Positions 26,738-35,751 of a stretch of DNA of 64,000 bases are shown here, in pieces. The notes beneath the pieces were generated by a model. It ran no database searches. It was not told the DNA's origin and saw only the letters and a program-made list of their open reading frames with translations. How positions within the stretch are numbered: position 1 is the stretch's first letter; each line of letters starts with the position of its first letter. The translations under genes were made by a program, and so were the position numbers. Where the stretch lies: the NCBI GenBank assembly GCA_964528875.1, contig CAZGUI010000008.1, forward strand, positions 14,708 through 78,707, read 5' to 3'. This DNA is from Bacteroides_E sp964528875 (GTDB taxonomy: Bacteria > Bacteroidota > Bacteroidia > Bacteroidales > Bacteroidaceae).

Positions 26738-27952
26738 TTATTTTATTTTCATAAATTCATTCATAAACTCATCCCCTTTCAGTACGCCAAACACTCCTTG
26801 TTTTACAGACTCTTCATTGTATGTTGTTACTGCATCAGGCTCAATTCCCGGATACCATATAAGGAAAGGGATGGGATCGGAAGTATGTGTTCTGATTTCA
26901 CAAGGTGTAGGATGATCGGGTAAAACAGCAATAGCAACAGGTTCGTCCATCTGTAGTACGGCTTCATATATGGGTTTAACTGCACGTAAATCAAGATTTT
27001 CAATGGTTTTTATTTTTAGATCCACATTCCCTTCATGCCCTGCTTCGTCACTTGCTTCAATATGTAAGTAAACAAAATCTTGTGTTTGTAATGCATCTAA
27101 TGCAGCAGCAACCTTATTCTCATAATTGGTGTTGTATAGTCCTGTTGCTCCTTCAACTTCAATAGAAGTTAATCCGGCATAGGCACCAATACCTTTGATT
27201 AAATCTACAGCAGAAATTACACTTCCACTTTGAATCATTGGATAGGTTTTGGCTAAAGTATTCATTTGTGGTCTGTATCCTGGAGACCATGGCCAAATGC
27301 TGTTGGCAGGGTCTTTCCCTTCTGCCATGCGTTTCTTGTTAATCGGATGATCTGCAAGTAATTCTTGTGATTTGAGAATTAACTGATTGATTAATTCAGC
27401 TGTTTCCTTTGCTTCTGCAGAAAGACTTTTTACTAATAGAGGCTTGAATTCTTGCCCCGGAACGTCATGGGGTGGAGTACAGTCTAGCTCCTTTTTTCCA
27501 TTCTTTATTTTTAGTAAGTGGCGATATGAAACTCCCGGATAAAATGAAACTCGATCATCGCCCAGCTCTTTTTCTAAAAAAAGAATTAACTCTTCAGCTT
27601 CCGCATTAGAAATATGTCCGGCAGAGTGATTCTTAATTTTATTACCTTCAATACAAATGAGGTTACAACGCATAGCCACTTCGTCGGGTGCAATGTTTAC
27701 TCCCATGCTTGCTGCTTCTAGTACACCCCTTCCTTCATATACTTTATTTAAGTCGTACCCAAGAACCGATAGGTTGGCCACTTCACTTCCGGGGTGAAAG
27801 CCTTCGGGTATTGTTTGTAAGAGGCCTGTTTGTCCCTCTTTTGCCAGTTTATTCATGTAAGGAATATTGGCATGTTGTAATAGTGTTTTGTTATTTAATG
27901 ATTTTATTGGCCAATCGGCCATGCCATCACCTAAAATTATAATATATTTCAT
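26738..27952 (-). CDS. apgM: Cofactor-independent phosphoglycerate mutase, ApgM-type
   Basis: The 404-residue protein belongs to the archaeal-type, metal-dependent phosphoglycerate mutase group of the alkaline phosphatase superfamily (IIILGDGMADWPI at the start; the metal motif DHPTPCEIRTHTSDPIPF near the end). I start it at 27952, where family members begin (MKYIIILGD), rather than at 27970, which overlaps thrA by 8 bases. It lies between thrA and thrC. In some annotations this member is called a homoserine kinase-like protein, because no thrB is present in the operon; phosphorylation of homoserine by this protein is a known proposal that the sequence alone cannot decide. Confidence 0.88.
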   Translation of the reverse strand: MKYIIILGDGMADWPIKSLNNKTLLQHANIPYMNKLAKEGQTGLLQTIPEGFHPGSEVANLSVLGYDLNKVYEGRGVLEAASMGVNIAPDEVAMRCNLICIEGNKIKNHSAGHISNAEAEELILFLEKELGDDRVSFYPGVSYRHLLKIKNGKKELDCTPPHDVPGQEFKPLLVKSLSAEAKETAELINQLILKSQELLADHPINKKRMAEGKDPANSIWPWSPGYRPQMNTLAKTYPMIQSGSVISAVDLIKGIGAYAGLTSIEVEGATGLYNTNYENKVAAALDALQTQDFVYLHIEASDEAGHEGNVDLKIKTIENLDLRAVKPIYEAVLQMDEPVAIAVLPDHPTPCEIRTHTSDPIPFLIWYPGIEPDAVTTYNEESVKQGVFGVLKGDEFMNEFMKIK

Positions 27953-27962
27953 TTTCTTGAGT

Positions 27963-30401
27963 TTATACATTGGCTATAGTCATAATATCAGCAAATACAC
28001 CTGCAGCTGTTACTCCGGCTCCTGCACCATATCCTTGAATAATCATAGGATACTCTTTATAGCGATCTGTCGTTAATAGTAACACATTATTGCTTCCTTC
28101 TAATGTATAAAAGGGATGTTTTTGGCCAACTTCTTCTAGTCCCACTGATACTTCATTATTTTCAAATTTGGCAACAAAGCGCCATTTTTTGTTTTCTTTC
28201 TCCAACTCTTGTCTACGTGCTTCAAATGATGCGTCTAACATTGGTATTTTCTTCCAGAAATCGTCTAACGATCCTTCAAAATAAGAATCTGGAACAAAGA
28301 GTTTTTTCTTTACATCTTCTTGTTCCACTTGGTATCCGGCTTCACGAACAAGGATAACTAATTTGCGAATAACATCAATTCCACTTAAGTCTATTCTTGG
28401 ATCAGGTTCAGATATACCCTGTTCTTTGGCTCGTCTTATAGTTTCACTAAAAGGAACTTCTTCGTTGATCTCATTGAATATGAAGTTTAATGTTCCGGAA
28501 AGAACCGCCTCTATTTTAGTTATTTTGTCTCCACTATGAACCAAGTCATTGATGGTGTTTATAATAGGTAGTCCGGCTCCTACATTTGCTTCAAACAGAA
28601 ATTTAACTCCTCTCTGTCGAGCTGTTTGTTTTAATTTATTGTATTGTTTGTATGATGAGGATGCCGCAATTTTGTTTGCTGCAACTACAGAAACGTTATG
28701 ATTCAGTAAGTTTTGATAAATGGACGAAACTTCTTCGCTTGCAGTGCAATCAACAAAAACAGAGTTAAATATATTCATTTGTAATATGCCCTCTTCCAGT
28801 ATTTGGGTATTACTTTCTACCCCTTCTTCCAAAAGACGTTCTTTGTAATTTGTTAAAGGAATTCCATTACGGTTGAATAGCACATGAGAACCATTAGCTA
28901 TTCCCACAACATTTAATTTGAGTCCATTTTCACTTTTTAATCTCTCTTGTTGAGTTTGAATTTGCTCAATTAAGCTACCTCCTACAGTACCCACACCACA
29001 GATGAAAAGATTGAGAACTTGATATTCTGAAAGGAAAAAAGAATCATGAATAACATTGAGCGATTTTCTTAGAGATTCCAAGGTTACTACAAACGATATG
29101 TTTGTTTCTGAAGCTCCTTGTGCACACGCAATGACATTGATACCGTTTTTTCCTAAAATACCAAACAATTTACCGGCAATACCCGGAGTGTGTTTCATGT
29201 TTTCACCCACAATGGCAACAGTAGCTAAATTATGCTCTGCTTTCATTGGATACATTTCACCTGTTTCTATTTCTCGGGCAAACTCTTTATCTAATATTTC
29301 ACACGCAAGAGGTGCATCTTCATTTCGTACACCAATAGATGTACTGTTTTCAGATGAAGCTTGTGATACTAAAAACACACTAATCCCATTTTTTGCCAAC
29401 ACCTTGAAAATGCGATAGTTTACTCCAATAATGCCCACCATGCCCAAACCTTGAACAGTAATTAAGCAGGTGTTATTAATTGAAGAGATCCCTTTAATGG
29501 CTTTGTGCGATTTTGCCCCTGTAATATCTTGTTTTATAACTGTTCCTTTTGATTCCAAATTAAAAGTGTTCCTCACACGGATAGGAATGTTTTTATGAAA
29601 TACAGGGTAGATTGTGGGTGGATAAATGACTTTAGCACCAAAGTTACATAGCTCAGTAGCCTCAACATAACTCAACTCTTCTATAGTGTAAGCCGAATTT
29701 ATTACGTGTGGATCGGCCGTCATGAAGCCATCAACATCCGTCCATATTTCAAGACAATTGGCGTCTAATGCTGCAGCAATCATTGCAGCAGTGTAATCTG
29801 ATCCTCCTCGTCCTAGGTTGGTAACATCTCCTGTTAGTTTATCTGAAGATATGAACCCTGGAACAACTCCAATTTGGGGCAGGGGGGTAAAGGTCTTTCG
29901 AATTAATTGTGTTGTAAGATCTTTGTCTATGAAGTTTTTAGCGTGTTTTTTTTCCGTTTTTATAAAACTCCGTGAGTCAAAATGCTGTGCACCTTCAATC
30001 AGTTGAGTAACTACTTTAGAAGATATTCTTTCGCCATAACTTAAAACAGTATCTAATGTTTTAGGTGAAAGATCTTTGATTAAAAAGATACCCTGAAAGA
30101 TATCGTTTAGCTCATTTAGTAATTGAGTAACATTATCTATTAATAGCTCTCTTGCTTTTGTGTCTTCAAAGAGATTTTCTATAATGTTTTTATGTGTAAT
30201 AACCATCTCTTCATAAACTTCCTGGTAGGCTTTATCTCCTATGGAAGCAAGATTGGATGTTTTAATTAATTTATCTGTAATGCCTGAAAAAGCAGAAACC
30301 ACAACAATTACGGGTTCATTAATAGACTCAACTATTTGTCTTACTTGTTTTAATCCTTTTGTAGAACCTACGGATGTTCCACCAAACTTGATTACCTTCA
30401 T
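27963..30401 (-). CDS. thrA: Bifunctional aspartokinase I / homoserine dehydrogenase I
   Basis: The 812-residue fusion catalyses the first and third steps from aspartate to threonine. The kinase domain starts at KFGGTSVGS (4-12) and runs to about 290; ACT regulatory domains follow (about 300-455, with VGIIGVNYRIFKVLAKNGI); the dehydrogenase begins at FICGVGTVGGSLIEQI (about 466). ACT domains normally give threonine feedback. It heads thrA-apgM-thrC and is preceded by a Thr-rich leader peptide. Confidence 0.97.
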   Translation of the reverse strand: MKVIKFGGTSVGSTKGLKQVRQIVESINEPVIVVVSAFSGITDKLIKTSNLASIGDKAYQEVYEEMVITHKNIIENLFEDTKARELLIDNVTQLLNELNDIFQGIFLIKDLSPKTLDTVLSYGERISSKVVTQLIEGAQHFDSRSFIKTEKKHAKNFIDKDLTTQLIRKTFTPLPQIGVVPGFISSDKLTGDVTNLGRGGSDYTAAMIAAALDANCLEIWTDVDGFMTADPHVINSAYTIEELSYVEATELCNFGAKVIYPPTIYPVFHKNIPIRVRNTFNLESKGTVIKQDITGAKSHKAIKGISSINNTCLITVQGLGMVGIIGVNYRIFKVLAKNGISVFLVSQASSENSTSIGVRNEDAPLACEILDKEFAREIETGEMYPMKAEHNLATVAIVGENMKHTPGIAGKLFGILGKNGINVIACAQGASETNISFVVTLESLRKSLNVIHDSFFLSEYQVLNLFICGVGTVGGSLIEQIQTQQERLKSENGLKLNVVGIANGSHVLFNRNGIPLTNYKERLLEEGVESNTQILEEGILQMNIFNSVFVDCTASEEVSSIYQNLLNHNVSVVAANKIAASSSYKQYNKLKQTARQRGVKFLFEANVGAGLPIINTINDLVHSGDKITKIEAVLSGTLNFIFNEINEEVPFSETIRRAKEQGISEPDPRIDLSGIDVIRKLVILVREAGYQVEQEDVKKKLFVPDSYFEGSLDDFWKKIPMLDASFEARRQELEKENKKWRFVAKFENNEVSVGLEEVGQKHPFYTLEGSNNVLLLTTDRYKEYPMIIQGYGAGAGVTAAGVFADIMTIANV

Positions 30402-30439
30402 GTGTTATTCTATTTAAGAAAATGTATTAATGTTTATTC

Positions 30440-30481
30440 TTACAAGTCTTTATGTGCTTGTAAAATAATGTGCTTAAGCAC
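30440..30481 (-). promoter_or_regulatory. Candidate attenuator hairpins before thrA
   Basis: In the leader RNA (minus strand), TTACAAG/CTTGTAA (30463-30457 with 30446-30440) can form one stem, and GTGCTTAAGCAC (30481-30470) another. GTGCTT of the second can instead pair with AAGCAC (30459-30454) inside the first, so the two folds compete. A T run after the first stem is missing, which weakens the terminator reading. Confidence 0.4.
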
Positions 30482-30541
30482 TAAATAATAAAATGAGATT
30501 GATTGATAAAGTGTATCACGTAGAAACACAAAAAGTTGACC

Positions 30542-30604
30542 TTAACCCCTAAGGGTCATGGTGCACATGAATGTTGTTGTGGTATGTAAAATAGAATTTA
30601 CCAT
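30542..30604 (-). CDS. thrL: Threonine operon leader peptide
   Basis: A 20-codon frame reads MVNSILHTTTTFMCTMTLRG. It has four Thr codons in a row and six Thr codons plus one Ile codon in total. It sits about 140 bases upstream of thrA and 47 bases after a -7 element TAGCTTTG (30658-30651). This is the layout of a thr attenuation leader; stalling on Thr codons would report charged tRNA-Thr. The sequence is not related by eye to E. coli ThrL beyond composition. Translation is unproven. Confidence 0.7.
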   Translation of the reverse strand: MVNSILHTTTTFMCTMTLRG

Positions 30605-30650
30605 ATTGTGTTTTATCTACTTCTCTTTATTTCTTTAAGATAGGTAAATG

Positions 30651-30681
30651 CAAAGCTAAATAAAAATAAACAATTCACAAC
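30651..30681 (-). promoter_or_regulatory. thr operon promoter
   Basis: The -7 element TAGCTTTG lies at 30658-30651 on the minus strand, with TGTTG 19 bases upstream as a weak -33 element. The transcript would start near 30645 and carry a leader of about 240 bases with the Thr-rich peptide. Confidence 0.6.
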
Positions 30682-30736
30682 ATTTTTCTTTCATTTTTAT
30701 AAAGATGTCTCTCTTTTTGCGTCAAATCGACTAAAA

Positions 30737-30772
30737 AGAGAAAGGAGAATGAAATCTCATTCTCCTTTCTCT
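30737..30772 (-). terminator. Rho-independent terminator of rprXY
   Basis: A perfect 16-bp stem (30737-30752 with 30757-30772) closes on a 4-base loop. Read on the minus strand it is followed by a T run, 18 bases after the rprY stop. Confidence 0.92.
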
Positions 30773-30790
30773 CTGTCTTGTTTGACTTTT

Positions 30791-31501
30791 TTATTGTTGT
30801 TCTTCTTCACGATTAGGGGTGATCAGTTTGTACCCTTTACCATGAATGTTTATGATTTCTACAGACTCATCATCTTTAAGGTGTTTACGCAGCTTTGTAA
30901 TGTAGACATCCATGCTACGTGCATTGAAATAGTTGTCATCTATCCAGATTGTTTTTAATGCGTGTTCACGTTGAAGGATGTCGTTTTCGTAAGCACATAA
31001 TAAGCTTAATAATTCAGACTCTTTGGTAGTAAGCTTAGTTTCTTTATCTCCAATTACAAGAATTTGTTTTTGTGTATCAAAGGTGAATTTACCAAATTTA
31101 TAAATGGTTTGCTCCTTACTTTTCTTGCCACGTACTCTTCGCAAGATAGCCTCAATACGTAGAGTAAGCTCTTCCATACTGAACGGTTTTGTTATGTAGT
31201 CGTCAGCACCAATCTTGAAACCTTCCAAGATGTCCTCTTTCAAGGTCTTTGCGGTTAAGAAGATAATAGGAATGTCTGCATTTATAGCTCTAATTTCTTG
31301 TGCTAAAGTAAAGCCATCTTTTTTTGGCATCATTACGTCAAGTACACATAGATCATATTGATTTTTCACAAAAGCTTTATATCCTTCTTCTCCATCAGGA
31401 TATAGATCGGCAGAGTAACCTTTCGCTTGTAAATATTCTCTAAGAAGCATTCCTAGGTTCTCATCATCTTCGCATAGTAAAATTTTCAAGTTCTCGTCCA
31501 T
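30791..31501 (-). CDS. rprY: OmpR-family response regulator RprY
   Basis: The 236-residue regulator has a receiver domain (1-about 120) with the acidic pocket E11-D12-D13, phospho-acceptor D55 in CVLDVMMPKKDG and the conserved lysine in YITKPFS, then a winged-helix DNA-binding domain (about 140-230, ending INIHGKGYKLI). It closely fits RprY, described in Bacteroides fragilis with the kinase RprX. It follows the kinase gene by 9 bases. Confidence 0.93.
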   Translation of the reverse strand: MDENLKILLCEDDENLGMLLREYLQAKGYSADLYPDGEEGYKAFVKNQYDLCVLDVMMPKKDGFTLAQEIRAINADIPIIFLTAKTLKEDILEGFKIGADDYITKPFSMEELTLRIEAILRRVRGKKSKEQTIYKFGKFTFDTQKQILVIGDKETKLTTKESELLSLLCAYENDILQREHALKTIWIDDNYFNARSMDVYITKLRKHLKDDESVEIINIHGKGYKLITPNREEEQQ

Positions 31502-31510
31502 AACAATAAA

Positions 31511-33049
31511 TTATTTTAATAAAGGTAATGCAATAATAAATTTTGTTCCCACATTGTATTCACTTTCTACTCTAATGGTTCCTTTGTGTTCTTCAATGAT
31601 TTTTTTCACATAGGCTAAACCTAGACCAAATCCCTTAACATCGTGCAGATTACCTGTATGCACGCGATAGAATTTATCGAACACTTTTTTCACGTTTTCT
31701 TTTTTAATACCAATACCGTTGTCTTGAATAACAATAATTAATTTATTTGATTCATTCGAAGTACGAACGGTTAATTTCAGATCTTCATCCGGTTTCTTAT
31801 ACTTCACTGCGTTATCCATTAAGTTAAAGATAACATTAGTAAAGTGCATTTCGTCTGCCATAATATTGGCATCCATTGCATCTAGAAAAGAGAGTAACTC
31901 TCCATGATGTTGTTCAACTTTTAACTTAAATGTATCGACTACGCCATTAATTAAAAGATTAGCATCCAACTCTTTTTCTTTCAGCATTGTCGTTTGTCTG
32001 TCGAACATCGACATTTGTAAAACCTTATCCACTTGAAAACGCAAGCGTTTAGTTTCATCATTAATTACTCCTGAAAGATGTTGAAAAATCTGTGGCGATT
32101 TACTTATACTTGGATCTTTTAGCATTTGTGCAGCTAGCGAGATGGATGATATGGGCGTTTTAAACTCATGAGTCATATTATTGACAAAGTCGTTTTTCAT
32201 CTCTGTTAGTTTTTTCTGTCTAAATACAATATAGATAGTAAAGATAAAAGTCAATAATAATACTGATGTGAATATGGTGGATGGTATCATAAATGTAATA
32301 CTGGAGAAAATATAATCTTGTTTAGCAGGGAAATGAACTCTAACTAAGCTCATTCTCGCAGGGGGATCATTAGGAAATAGTGGCTGAATATACGCCGCTT
32401 CACTTCCTTTTTTCTCGTAGTCCGGACAGCGATAAACCTCTTTTCCGGTCCTGTCAATTACTGTAAAATGATAGCCTAAATCAATGCCATTATTTAAAAA
32501 TTCAGATTTTAAATATTGATCCAAATTTCGAAAATTAACTCGTTTCTCTATCTCTTGATTGTTGGTTTGGTGTATCATTTGCCAAACCACTTCGTCCAGT
32601 AAAAACCGTTGATACATATATCTGTTTTTTACTGCATCACTCAAGGATTTTGAGGTTTGAGGTATTGTTTTGGCTCCATGCCTTTTGGATATCATTGCCT
32701 TGGGCAAATCCGAAGGGCGTGTGCGTATCGTTTTTAATTCAAATGAAGAGAAGGATTCACCATCCGATTGATGCATATACTGCTGTTGTACCACTTCTTC
32801 TGTTGACTCCGATTCCGGTGGCTGTATTTGGTGTTGATCATCTTCTGATATGTCTTTAATGAGCCATCTTTGTGTCTCATCATATTCTACGTTTTTTGAA
32901 ACTTGATACAAACTTCTTCTTACAGAGACATCAAATTGCTCATTACGCATTCTGACCATCTCTTTTATATACCTTACCTGTAGATAAAGTAGACTTAAAA
33001 AAGAGATGCCCATCACAAGACCTAATATCCAAATAGTTGACTTTCTCAT
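31511..33049 (-). CDS. rprX: Sensor histidine kinase RprX
   Basis: The 512-residue membrane kinase has two spans (about 7-25 and 258-280) around a periplasmic domain. The H-box NNMTHEFKTP has the phospho-acceptor at about His294, followed by N (NLMDNAVKYK), G1 (DNGIGI) and G2 (GFGLGLAYVKK) boxes. I use the ATG at 33049; the upstream GTG at 33055 falls in a promoter -7 box (TAAATTTG, 33062-33055). That box lies 5 bases before the ATG, so the mRNA may be nearly leaderless. It forms an operon with rprY. Confidence 0.92.
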   Translation of the reverse strand: MRKSTIWILGLVMGISFLSLLYLQVRYIKEMVRMRNEQFDVSVRRSLYQVSKNVEYDETQRWLIKDISEDDQHQIQPPESESTEEVVQQQYMHQSDGESFSSFELKTIRTRPSDLPKAMISKRHGAKTIPQTSKSLSDAVKNRYMYQRFLLDEVVWQMIHQTNNQEIEKRVNFRNLDQYLKSEFLNNGIDLGYHFTVIDRTGKEVYRCPDYEKKGSEAAYIQPLFPNDPPARMSLVRVHFPAKQDYIFSSITFMIPSTIFTSVLLLTFIFTIYIVFRQKKLTEMKNDFVNNMTHEFKTPISSISLAAQMLKDPSISKSPQIFQHLSGVINDETKRLRFQVDKVLQMSMFDRQTTMLKEKELDANLLINGVVDTFKLKVEQHHGELLSFLDAMDANIMADEMHFTNVIFNLMDNAVKYKKPDEDLKLTVRTSNESNKLIIVIQDNGIGIKKENVKKVFDKFYRVHTGNLHDVKGFGLGLAYVKKIIEEHKGTIRVESEYNVGTKFIIALPLLK

Positions 33050-33224
33050 ATACACAAATTTAACAATAGTAAATTAACATTTTTAACATCCGTGGTTTAT
33101 ATTTATATGTTTTTTTGTTATTTAACAATATAGTCTATTTAATATGCTAATTTGGACAGTATAAACTATAGTTCCTCTGTTTATATGTGAAATAAATCTT
33201 ACCAGATGTAAATGTTAAGGGCAA

Positions 33225-33261
33225 AAAAGCTATTACCACAGCTTTTGGGGTAATAGCTTTT
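33225..33261 (-). terminator. Rho-independent terminator of the EF-G2 gene
   Basis: AAAAGCTATTACC (33225-33237) pairs with GGTAATAGCTTTT (33249-33261). On the minus strand a run of T follows. It lies 45 bases after the fusA2 stop. Confidence 0.9.
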
Positions 33262-33305
33262 AAGTTAAAGTAAAAATAATCGTTTATCTCTATTTGCGAG
33301 AATGT

Positions 33306-35462
33306 TTAATCTTCATCATCATCTTGCTTAAATGATTTCACTAATTGATCCTGAACATCAGTAGGTAAGAGCTCATAATTGGAGAACTTCATGATAAATG
33401 ATGCACGTCCTCCGGTTATGGAGCTTAAGGCTGTTGAATAGGAAGACATTTCTTTCTGAGGAACTTTAGCTTGTATTTTCTCATAGCTCTTTTCACTACT
33501 CATTCCCATAATCATAGCTCTACGACTTTGAAGATCACTCATGACGTCTCCCATTTTATCTGCAGGAACAAAAACCTCAACATCGTAAATAGGTTCTAAG
33601 ATTTTTGGATTTGCATTTTTAAACGCTAAACTAAATGCATTTCTTCCAGCTAACATAAAGGAGATCTCATTTGAGTCTACAGAGTGCATTTTTCCGTCAT
33701 AAACAATTACTCGAACATCTCGTGCATATGAACCTGTTAACGGACCTTGTTCCATACGTTGCATGATTCCTTTTTGTATAGCAGGGATAAAGCGTGCATC
33801 AATAGCTCCACCCACAATACTATTTACGAAGACCATTTTTCCACCCCAATCTAGTGGAAATTCTTCAACACCACGCACTGAAATCTTATACTCCTGACCA
33901 TCAAATTTATAGGATGTAGGTATAGGGTCTCCGTCTTTGTAGGGTTCAACAATTAGATGCACTTCACCAAACTGACCCGCACCTCCTGATTGTTTTCTGT
34001 GTCTATAGTCGGCACGAGCAGCTTTTGTGATAGTTTCACGATAAGGAATCTTTGGTTCAATAAATTCTACTTCTATTTTTTCGTTGTTTTCTAATCTCCA
34101 CTTCAAGGTTCTTAAATGGAATTCACCTTGACCATGTACTAATATTTGTTTTAATTCTTTTGAGTTTTCTATAATCCAAGTGGGGTCTTCTTCACGCATC
34201 TTGTTCATTGCGTCCATCATTTTCTCAGTGTCAGCTTCGTTTTTTGCTTTAATAGCACGAGAATATTTTGAGTTGGGATACTTGATGAAGTCGAACTTGT
34301 AGTTACAGTCTTTTGAATTTAGAGTTTGTCCTGTTTTTATAGATTTAAGTTTCACTGCAGCACCAATATCTCCTGCACGCAATTCTTTAACGTTTTTTCG
34401 TTGTGCTCCTGCAACAAGATACATTTGAGCCATTCTCTCTTTGGAACCATTGCTGGAGTTGTATAGATCATCCCCTTCTTTTACCGTCCCACTCATAACT
34501 TTGAAATAAGAGACCTCTCCAATGTGTGGTTCTACACTTGTTTTGAAAATATAAATAGAAGTCGGCCCATCTGCATCCGGTGAAACCTCTTCTCCGTCTT
34601 TATTTGCAACCTTGGGCATTTCGCTGACAAAAGGAACTACATTAGTTAAAAATTCCATTAAACGGCGAACACCCATGTCTTTTTTAGCACAAACACAGAA
34701 TACAGGGAACATACCTCTATTAACAAGTCCTTTTCGGATACCTTCACGCATCTCATCTTCCGATAAATGATCTTGTTCAAAATATTTTTCCATCAAACCT
34801 TCATCATTCTCTGCTGCTGCCTCAATCAGAGCCTTATTTAATTCTGTTGCTTTTTCTAATTCTTCTGCCGGGATGTCTTCTATCATAGGAACTCCACCTT
34901 CTTCTTTCCAAGAATATTTTTTCATCAACAAGACATCAATAACTGCGTTAAATCCCGGACCTGTGCTCACAGGATATTGAACAGGAATAACACTTTGACC
35001 GTAAGACTCTTTTAATTGTTGTAGAACTTGATCAAAATCACAGTTTTCATCATCTAGTTGATTGACTAAAAATATAACCGGTTTATTGAACTTATCAGTA
35101 TAACGGAAGTGGTTTTGTGTTCCCACTTCTACTCCATAGGCACCGTTTAATACCATAATAGCGGTATCCGTAACGTTTAGTGCAGTTACTGTACTTCCCA
35201 CGAAATCGTCCGAGCCAGGACAATCAATTACATTGATTTTTTTATTATTCCATTCTACGTGAAAAACAGTTGAAAAAACAGAATAACCATAATCTTGTTC
35301 CACTGGGAAATAATCACTAACCGTATTTTTGGCTTCAACAGTGCCTCGACGTTTTATAATACCACTCTCGAAAAGCATAGCTTCAGCGAGAGTGGTTTTC
35401 CCAGAGCCCGAACTTCCTAGTAGGGCAACATTTTTAATTTCGTTGGTTTGATAGATTTTCAT
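33306..35462 (-). CDS. fusA2: Elongation factor G paralog EF-G2 with degenerate GTPase motifs
   Basis: The 718-residue protein has the full EF-G domain set: a G domain (1-about 285), domain II, and domains III-V, including the conserved IPYRETITKAARADYRHRKQSGGAGQFGEV and a V-domain near the end. The P-loop is G16-S-S-G-S-G-K-T-T24 in place of AHxDAGKTT. The switch-II motif is D80-C-P-G-S84, so the catalytic His of DxPGH is Ser. The NKxD motif is N134-Q-L-D137. This is the Bacteroidetes EF-G2 group, reported in B. thetaiotaomicron to translocate without GTP hydrolysis during carbon starvation. The housekeeping fusA is not in the window. It stands alone with its own terminator. Confidence 0.9.
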   Translation of the reverse strand: MKIYQTNEIKNVALLGSSGSGKTTLAEAMLFESGIIKRRGTVEAKNTVSDYFPVEQDYGYSVFSTVFHVEWNNKKINVIDCPGSDDFVGSTVTALNVTDTAIMVLNGAYGVEVGTQNHFRYTDKFNKPVIFLVNQLDDENCDFDQVLQQLKESYGQSVIPVQYPVSTGPGFNAVIDVLLMKKYSWKEEGGVPMIEDIPAEELEKATELNKALIEAAAENDEGLMEKYFEQDHLSEDEMREGIRKGLVNRGMFPVFCVCAKKDMGVRRLMEFLTNVVPFVSEMPKVANKDGEEVSPDADGPTSIYIFKTSVEPHIGEVSYFKVMSGTVKEGDDLYNSSNGSKERMAQMYLVAGAQRKNVKELRAGDIGAAVKLKSIKTGQTLNSKDCNYKFDFIKYPNSKYSRAIKAKNEADTEKMMDAMNKMREEDPTWIIENSKELKQILVHGQGEFHLRTLKWRLENNEKIEVEFIEPKIPYRETITKAARADYRHRKQSGGAGQFGEVHLIVEPYKDGDPIPTSYKFDGQEYKISVRGVEEFPLDWGGKMVFVNSIVGGAIDARFIPAIQKGIMQRMEQGPLTGSYARDVRVIVYDGKMHSVDSNEISFMLAGRNAFSLAFKNANPKILEPIYDVEVFVPADKMGDVMSDLQSRRAMIMGMSSEKSYEKIQAKVPQKEMSSYSTALSSITGGRASFIMKFSNYELLPTDVQDQLVKSFKQDDDED

Positions 35463-35751
35463 TGGTTTTAGAATTTAAATATGTTTATTATTAAAAGTCT
35501 AAGAATAAAAAATCCTCTTTTCAGAGGGGTATTGCAAATTATAGCATTGGTGTACAAAAAGCAACCAAAAAATGCTGTTGTTAAACATAAAAAAGTTAGA
35601 TTTAAACTCATTATCTTTATCATTGCTCTAGAATTTGGAACATTCTTTAAGCTGTTGTTCATTGGGTTTATCTTAAATACCTTGATTAAAGTAAATATTT
35701 CATCCTTCTGAGCGAAACAAGTAAGACTCTTAGATTAATTATAATTTTTTA

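Noticed and set aside
33306..35462. Housekeeping fusA
   Set aside because: GTPase motifs are altered and no rpsL/rpsG/tuf context is present; it is the EF-G2 paralog.
35468..35711. Small overlapping frames on both strands between fusA2 and hemW
   Set aside because: Both are low-complexity, hydrophobic and mutually antisense, and neither has a clear start signal.
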